This document shows, piece by piece, positions 57,987-64,000 of a DNA stretch of 64,000 bases. The DNA is from Siphonodentalium dalli (lineage: Eukaryota > Mollusca > Scaphopoda > Gadilida > Siphonodentaliidae): NCBI GenBank assembly GCA_032622095.1, contig CP136061.1, positions 15,562,440-15,626,439 of the forward strand, given 5' to 3'. The stretch's first letter is position 1; each line of letters begins with the position of its first letter. Made by a program: the position numbers and the translations under genes. The notes beneath the pieces were generated by a model. That model was given only the letters and a program-made list of their open reading frames with translations, had not been told where the DNA came from and did not search any database.

Positions 57987-58224
57987 GCAACTTTCCTGGT
58001 AAGCAAATGCCTGTTCAATGTAATTACTTTTTAATTACTTTCATGGTACTTTCAATGTTCTTGTAGTTTTCATTGTGAATGGCTCTGTAAACAAAAATCT
58101 TGTCACAGAGAACGTACCAGAACTTACTATAATATGTGTGTCATAAGAATTTTGACTTTCAGACTTCAATTTGAGACATGGATGGATTTGAATCATGATA
58201 TTCTCACTTACTGTTGACACCCAT

Positions 58225-58310
58225 CATTAAGCCTGGGGACCCATCATTAAGCATGGGGACCCATCGTTAAGCCTGGGGGACCCATCGTTAAACCTGGGGG
58301 AGCCCGTCAA
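58225..58310 (+). repeat. 20-bp repeat (4 units)
   Basis: acccatcattaagcctgggg, with variants cgttaag and cgttaaa. Confidence 0.85.
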
Positions 58311-58424
58311 TCTTTTGACACAAAAACTTGGGACTAGTCTTTCCTTCGACCCCCGACTAGCAAGATATCAGTTTGCCTTCATTGTGCTAATCTAATGTCA
58401 TGTTTTATATGATATGAATCATGA

Positions 58425-58585
58425 TGTATATAGAGGATCTCACATGAGTTTCTATTTTATACGGAATTTATCAACCGAGTTCACTAAATTCGATTTGAGC
58501 CGAGGTTTACCGAGGCTCAAATAGAATTTAGAGGACGAGGTTGATAAATTACGTATAAAATAGGACGAGTGTGAGATACCCTTTA
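58425..58585. mobile_element. Foldback element (gaggatct.. type), copy 2
   Basis: tattttatacggaatttatc and ctaaattcgatttgagcc pair with ggctcaaatagaatttag and gataaattacgtataaaata. Confidence 0.8.
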
Positions 58586-58898
58586 TCACATGATCAAATA
58601 AACCCGAAGCAACGCGAAATATTCATCGAAAACAACAATCATAAACTACAGCGATCGCAAGTTATTTGAAGAACGCTGTGACGTCATCGCACGCGCTGAT
58701 ATTAAACATGTCTATTACCGATAATTATGAAACTGCTTTTATGGCCAAATTATGTGATAAATTATTGTATTTAATGCAAATAATTTGTTTTGTGTTTTAT
58801 TTATATGTTTGATAAATATTGAAATAAGACACAAAGATTATTTTATATGCTGTAATACAGCATTTTATGAAACACAGGTAGTATTGGGGAAGGTAGTA

Positions 58899-59128
58899 TT
58901 AACCCTTCTATGGCTGGAATTTTGAGAAAACCCTGTGACAATGCATTCTCTTATATATGCGAGTCTGCCATAGGGAGCTTCGCATATATAAGAGATAATA
59001 CATTGGCCTAACTATATTTACCTTGACTTTGTAAGCCAGTGAATTTTCTTATAAAAGCCAGGCTCTCTATGGCAGACTCTCATATATAAGAGAATGCACT
59101 GGCACAGCTTCCATCATGAAAGGATTAA
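58899..59128. mobile_element. TTAA MITE, family C
   Basis: TTAACCCTTCTATGGCTGGA to CATCATGAAAGGATTAA, two hairpin cores, 230 bp. Confidence 0.82.
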
Positions 59129-59229
59129 TGAGTTTGCAATGGAAATTAGCTGGAGTAATGCTATTTTTGTTCCTGAATTTTGTCATCTTCATTCATAGTT
59201 AACCTGACATCAATGTATACTCGCCCACT

Positions 59230-59360
59230 AATGGGGGTGGGCTTATCTTCGAGGACTACCCCATGATCCGGGCTTATCTTCGAGGACCACCCCATGATCC
59301 GGGCTTATCTTCGAGGACCACCCCATGATCCGGGCTTATCTTCGAGGACTACCCCATGAA
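59230..59360 (+). repeat. 31-bp repeat (4 units)
   Basis: gggcttatcttcgaggacca ccccatgatcc, ending in a diverged unit. Confidence 0.9.
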
Positions 59361-59384
59361 TTTTTGGGAGCAAACACAGAGTTA

Positions 59385-59735
59385 TCCTCAGGGATGGGCT
59401 TACTGATGGGTGTATACAGTATAACATAGACTGGGCTTATCCTCAGGGATGGGCTTACTGATGGGTGTATACAGTATAACATAGACTGGGCTTATCCTCA
59501 GGGATGGGCTTACTGATGGGTGTATACAGTATAACATAGACTGGGCTTATCCTCAGGGATGGGCTTACTGATGGGTGTATACAGTATAACATAGACTGGG
59601 CTTATCCTCAGGGATGGGCTTACTGATGGGTGTATACAGTATAACATAGACTGGGCTTATCCTCAGGGATGGGCTTACTGATGGGTGTATACAGTATAAC
59701 ATAGACTGGGCTTATCCTCAGGGATGGGCTGACTA
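59385..59735 (+). repeat. 55-bp repeat (about 6 units)
   Basis: gggcttatcctcagggatgg gcttactgatgggtgtatac agtataacatagact, nearly identical copies. It shares gggcttatc with the preceding 31-bp repeat. Confidence 0.93.
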
Positions 59736-60105
59736 AGGCTGAATAGGTCACTCTCATCGGTTTTCTGTGATAAAGTTACCCAGGTTCCTGAAATTGTGAT
59801 AAAGTTACCCAGGTTGGAGAGAATTGTGATAAAGTTACCCAGGTTAAGCAAATCTCACAATAAGAACTTGATTTAAAAGTGACTGAGGGAAATACTGTTC
59901 AGTTTTTGGCAAGTAAAAGCCCATATTAAGCACACATTAAGACATATTATAGCAAAAATGAATAATTTGTTGCTAAACATGAAATATTCTTAACCTGGGT
60001 AACTTTATCACAAACCTCTCCAACCTGGGTAACTTTATCACAATTTCAGGAACCTGGGTAACTTTATCACAGAAAACCGGTGAGAGTGACCTATTCAGCC
60101 TTACT
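59736..60105. repeat. Foldback with ~115-bp arms, each with triple 29-bp motif
   Basis: The left arm has gtgataaagttacccaggtt three times (59,768-59,845); the right arm has aacctgggtaactttatcac three times (59,995-60,070). Outer ends ggctgaataggtcactctca and gagagtgacctattcagcc complete the palindrome. The spacer is about 140 bp. Confidence 0.9.
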
Positions 60106-60448
60106 AACCGGTGTACACAGCAGTGCCATGAATTATGTGCTAAGTTAAGTGCTTTCAATTGTACATGTATTTTTCTGTATATGGATATTTTTCGCCTAAA
60201 ATTAAATGATTATTTTTGCAAATACAGTGACCTTATTTATTAGCCACACAAAGCCAAGAGGTTGGATGCTCAGACACCCGCTCTCATCACGTGATAGGTG
60301 AATATAGCGAGAAAAATAGGTGGTGAAGCTACATAGAGGGAGCCATTACTTCAAACGATATCCCCCACAAGTATTATGGACATATGTTGATAATACAGGT
60401 TGGATGAGTTTTATTGTTTTAGCTGCCAAGATTCGGTATGTAAAGAGT

Positions 60449-60530
60449 ACAGTAAAACCTGTCTTGAGAGACCACCCATTTTTTCGGACAAAAATGGTCT
60501 TTCAGGACAGGTGGTCTTCCAATAGAGTGG
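60449..60530. repeat. Candidate transposon terminus
   Basis: TACAGTAAAACCTGTCTTGA, then gagaccaccca..ggtctttcaggacaggtggt. TA followed by CAGTAAAACC resembles Tigger/pogo ends and it lies 180 bp beyond the transposase relic. The partner end past 61.45 kb was not found. Confidence 0.4.
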
Positions 60531-60706
60531 TATACCAAAAAAGCTTAAATTATGTACAGTAAGATTGTTGATTATATAGAACATGGATCAGCTATTCAAA
60601 AAGCACAAAGATATAATCTCATTTTAAACAATTTTATTGGTCAAACATAAGATATATAAATTAATGTACATGTCTAAGGTATGTAACGCCACATAAATAG
60701 TTCACA

Positions 60707-61445
60707 TTAATAATCCTTCAGGTAGCTGTCCATTCTGAATTGCTTCTTTTTCTTGTCATCAAGTCTGTTTATGTTTATATTTGCCTCAAATTGACTACAC
60801 ATGAGAAGCATGTCAGGAATTTGCTCCTGCATGGTGTATCCCCTTAGATATTCCAAACACTCTAGTGCCTTGTCGTGTGTATACATGACTGCTTGAATGA
60901 TTGGCACACTCTCATCTTCATCGCTGTCACTGTCTGTAGCTTCTTTGATTATATCAACTGTGTCATTGTTCACATCTCCTGATTCACCTGAGGGAATTTT
61001 CCAGCTGATGTTATATCGTTTACTAAAAGTCTCTAACCACCCATTGTTCACATCTCCTGATTCACCTGAGGGAATTTTCCAGCTGATGTTATATCGTTTA
61101 CTAAAACTCTCTAACCACCCGTTGGAAACAGAAACCAGAAACAGGGACATTTTTAGATCGCGCAACACAGAACCATTGCCACATTCTCTCGTTCAAATCG
61201 CCATACAAAGTACGTCGTGCTGTAACATACTTTCTTGACGAATTGTGTCCATTCTCCCACTCTTTTCGGATGGAATCTTTATTCTGAATAATTTTTTGAA
61301 TTTGCGTCTTGCCAACAGATAGTTCAAACGATATTTTTCGTGCACTTAGACCTTTTTCAGACTTGTCGATCACGTTGATTCTTTCCTCAAGAGTGAGAAT
61401 TTTACGTTTTTTCTGTGGCGTTGCATATTTAGAAAAACGATCCAT
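60707..61445 (-). pseudogene. Tigger/pogo (CENP-B-like) transposase remnant lacking DDE domain
   Basis: From the minus-strand ATG at 61445: KKRKILTLEERINVIDKSEK, LSARKISFELSVGKTQIQKI and NERMWQWFCVARSKNVPVSG form the N-terminal CENP-B-type HTH and start of the second HTH. After NVPVSG the frame is lost; the continuing NGWLESFSKRYNISWKIPSG lies in another frame (60707-61168), is tandemly duplicated (78 bp, 60969-61046 and 61047-61124), and goes straight to an acidic, Tigger-like tail (DSDSDEDESVP..ALECLEYLRGY). The DDE catalytic region is missing, so it is an internally deleted transposon relic, not an active transposase. Confidence 0.78.
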
Positions 61446-62400
61446 GATTTGAAGTTTAAGAACTTACAAACTGCCAGCCACAAACTATCAAATGCTTGTA
61501 TACGACAACACGAGTACATTTACATTAAGTAAGCCACGGGACAGGCATCCACTAAAACCATTTTCACAGTTTGGGCATCCCTCATAATCCCTTATTATAT
61601 TAATTAATTGTTCTCCAACGGGCTGATTGAATCATTTGTCAAAACAAATATACAACCGTGTCTACTTTAACAAAGGACCAATTTGTTAATGGCCTCCAGT
61701 CTGAAGCCAATTAAATATATCAGAAAATAGCACCATACATTGAATAATATTGAGTCGCACTATGCACGCGCACAGAACGTGTCCATTTATGTATGAGGTA
61801 AACGTTAAGACGAGTCCATTTGTCATATCCACTGGGGGGAAAACTGTTTCACCAGGATCGATTCTATCGCCCGTTTGTTCCGTCTCAATCCGCGGCGTTG
61901 AGATCCGACTCCATTTTCACTTTTTAACTTTTTCTAGAAAGATTTGGGCGCCATTTTCACAAAAAGATGACACAAAGGTAAGTTTTAAACTATTAGTATT
62001 GATGTACGAAAGGTTTATAGCAATTCAGGAACAATATTTATGAAATCGATGTTCCGTTACGTGCATATATCCACACATTTAGACCATACAACTCGAGCGT
62101 GTGCATTTCCCATCTAAATTTAGTCTATTCGCCTGTAAATCCAGTCGGAAATGATCAGGATGGTGACAGAGTGTAATGAAACCATCTCCCAAGATTCCAG
62201 CAGCAGAATAACAATCTAAATGAACCGTCAAAAATAGTGAAAAATGTTCCGACTCATTTGTGACTTTCATGTTCTAGATCGATTCTATCGTCCCTTCTAA
62301 AGAGCCGGTTCTATTCGATCGACGCTTGTTTTCTCAGGCTGCCCAGCTTCATTTTTCCAGTTATGACACACCATGACAGCAAGGAACGGGTAACCTAAAT
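61446..62400. other. Unclassified sequence right of the Tigger relic
   Basis: The plus frame at 61750-62043 has no domain I know. A possible donor ACAAAG|GTAAGT at 61980 would fit a first exon, but nothing supports a gene. gatcgattctatcg occurs at 61,857 and 62,279. Confidence 0.35.
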
Positions 62401-62405
62401 GGCCA

Positions 62406-62951
62406 CTAATATTTATTGAATAGCGCGATGAGATTATGGTCCTTTTGCAGTCTAATGTACCAGTTTTGGATATCTATGGCTTTGGAATTCATATCGTTAT
62501 AAAGATTGCCTCTAAAACTTTTGAATTTGTTTTTCTTCAGAATGTATAATGGAATTAATCGGTGGCGCGATGTTGAGCCTGGAGGACTCGCTGTTCTTAC
62601 TTGATTTATCCGTCGATCTGGTGACACAGGCCGATGCAGCGCCCCCCCCCCCCCCCCCCCCAATGATGATGTGATGGAGGTCGGCGATGAACTTAATTCA
62701 GTAAACACCTTCACCACACCGGCTGCAACCAGCACGCCCGCCAAAGCTGCCCGAATAAAACAAAGTTTATACGAGACGTCGTTTGTGGCTGCACTTTTAA
62801 AATGTTCTATATTTTGACCAATGATTCCTGGTTTGTTGCATTCACTCTCTGGATAATTTAATTTTGTCCTAAGTGTTTTTAAACTGGGGCACACAAAGTT
62901 AATTCGGGCATCTTTGTAGCAACACTTTCCCAATCCTGGAACCCTGCACAT
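62406..62951 (-). CDS. Unrecognised 181-codon open frame
   Basis: It contains many Cys in the N-terminal third (MCRVPGLGKCCYKDARINFV..CPSL), a hydrophobic stretch (ALAGVLVAAGVVKVF), a Gly run encoded by the poly-C tract at 62642-62661, and NWYIRLQKDHNLIALFNKY at the end. The poly-C run means the frame could be shifted. No function is suggested. Confidence 0.3.
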   Translation of the reverse strand: MCRVPGLGKCCYKDARINFVCPSLKTLRTKLNYPESECNKPGIIGQNIEHFKSAATNDVSYKLCFIRAALAGVLVAAGVVKVFTELSSSPTSITSSLGGGGGGALHRPVSPDRRINQVRTASPPGSTSRHRLIPLYILKKNKFKSFRGNLYNDMNSKAIDIQNWYIRLQKDHNLIALFNKY

Positions 62952-63183
62952 TTCGTCCCTCCCATAAACCGAATGAATTCAGAATGAAATAGTCTGCAGC
63001 CAACGGCCCAGAACTGTTTTACCTCCGGAGTATATCGCATTCTTTTGCACCCTCGGATTCAAGAAATCGTACAGCATCTAGAAATAGCTGAACATAGACA
63101 TTATTTATAGCGAATGTGCCCGAGGTTAATTGTTGAAGAAAAGACATCCAGTCTGGACCTGTCTGCGTCTTTTAATTGGTGTA

Positions 63184-63513
63184 TTATTTCTGGCCAGTTA
63201 TCTCGTCCAATATCACAGATATCTCGTTAACTGGATCGCAGCAATCTACATCAATATTGGAGTCGATCGTGTCGGTAAATAATGACCTCCTGGAATGAAC
63301 ATCCTTCATTGGTGTGTTATTTTTTGAAACTTTGGCATATGGACTTACTAATAGATGACATTCTGCCGAAGACACAACTTCAAGCGACATTGTTTCTTTG
63401 TTCAGCACGAATTCTACATCGCCCTGTCTCAGTTCCTTCCCTTGCACCCCAAAACGAACGATTCTGTATCTATGGTTTCCACCCAATTTTTTTTTAAATA
63501 CATTTTTATTCAT
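63184..63513 (-). CDS. Unrecognised 109-codon open frame
   Basis: KKLGGNHRYRIVRFGVQGKE, then LRQGDVEFVLNKETMSLEVV, and ISVILDEITGQK at the end. Balanced composition suggests past coding, perhaps part of the same gene or element as the frame at 62,406-62,951. No family recognised. Confidence 0.3.
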   Translation of the reverse strand: MNKNVFKKKLGGNHRYRIVRFGVQGKELRQGDVEFVLNKETMSLEVVSSAECHLLVSPYAKVSKNNTPMKDVHSRRSLFTDTIDSNIDVDCCDPVNEISVILDEITGQK

Positions 63514-63519
63514 TAACTC

Positions 63520-64000
63520 ATGAATGAAATTGGACCCAAAACTCAGGCACAGCCTATTTTATTGGGTCCAAACAGAAAAATACAAAAAGTTGACAAACAA
63601 GGACACATGACAATTTCCACCCAATGACTCAACGTCATCTTCTCCCACTAGAATAACAAGTTAATCATCAGGATGTGAATCTACAAAATGTCTAACGTGA
63701 TTGTCAATTGTCTTGCAATAATATCATCTGATTCTCGGGAAATAGAGATATATAAGTGTGTGACTATAAGCTATCTGCAAATGATGATCTTACGATTGAA
63801 ATTTAACTGTATAAATGTTTGATGCAAATAGTCAAGAAACATACATAAGCTTCGGTGGATCCAAAATAAGTTTTGAAGCTCCATGTCCATTTTTATTGCA
63901 TTACTCTGTCTTAAAATCAGAGTCATTTCGTGTCGATTGAACCGGCAATCGAACCGGAACATATCAATTTGGGGTGAGAAAGAGTCGGAACCAAAAATTA
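63520..64000. other. Right-edge sequence, unclassified
   Basis: A short inverted motif ttggacccaaaactcagg / ttattgggtccaa is near 63,530-63,570; otherwise nothing recognised. Confidence 0.4.

Overview
This window is nuclear DNA of an animal, very probably a bivalve or related mollusc. The coding exons are small, bounded by GT/AG splice sites, and spread among AT-rich introns full of hairpin transposons and minisatellites. Several dispersed repeats (the CTCACCTGAGAC / GGTGGAGCT element, the gagttatggccctt type, the aaggtcaaggtca type, the CATGGCCGCCAGC type) are of kinds familiar from mollusc genomes. The assignment to molluscs is inference; no species is claimed.

The main content is one plus-strand gene, 3,535-56,952: the C-terminal half of GANP/MCM3AP, the scaffold of the TREX-2 mRNA-export complex. 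I reconstruct 14 exons by joining open frames at GT/AG sites with matching phase. They total 2,916 nt (971 codons plus stop, divisible by 3) and run in the same order as vertebrate GANP: the segment after the Sac3/PCI domain, the CID helix that binds ENY2 and centrin, then the MCM3AP-type C-terminal domain. The Sac3 and N-terminal exons lie beyond the left edge.

The striking observation is that many of this gene's splice junctions have themselves been tandemly duplicated. Units made of exon edge + splice site + intron edge are repeated about 112 times at the exon 1 donor (45 bp), 3 times at the exon 3 donor (about 90 bp), 4 at the exon 4 donor (56 bp), 2 at the exon 9 donor (34 bp), 4 at the exon 10 donor (66 bp), about 19 at the exon 6 acceptor (49 bp), 3 at the exon 12 acceptor (79-85 bp), and about 81 at the exon 14 acceptor (81 bp). 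A diverged copy of the exon 7 donor edge lies 1.9 kb downstream. At exons 1, 3 and 10 the extra donors keep the reading frame, so variable in-frame peptides are possible; at exons 6, 12 and 14 only the last acceptor gives the correct protein.

The introns hold: a 160-bp array (0.9-2.3 kb); families of TTAA-flanked hairpin MITEs sharing a common core (AATGCATTCTCTTATATATG) but with different termini; a 45-bp satellite at 21.2-23.9 kb, present in inverted orientation at 48.0-48.9 kb and apparently derived from the end of one of these MITEs; a hAT-like element with an 8-bp target duplication inside that satellite; two PIF/Harbinger-like elements with TWA target duplications, one with a paralogous empty site in the window; and a TTAA-flanked 2.1-kb insert carrying half a THAP domain.

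Downstream of the gene (57-64 kb) are hairpin repeats, two minisatellites, a large foldback, a minus-strand Tigger/pogo transposase remnant lacking its DDE catalytic domain, and two unrecognised minus-strand open frames. No rRNA, tRNA, CRISPR or bacterial-type features were seen.
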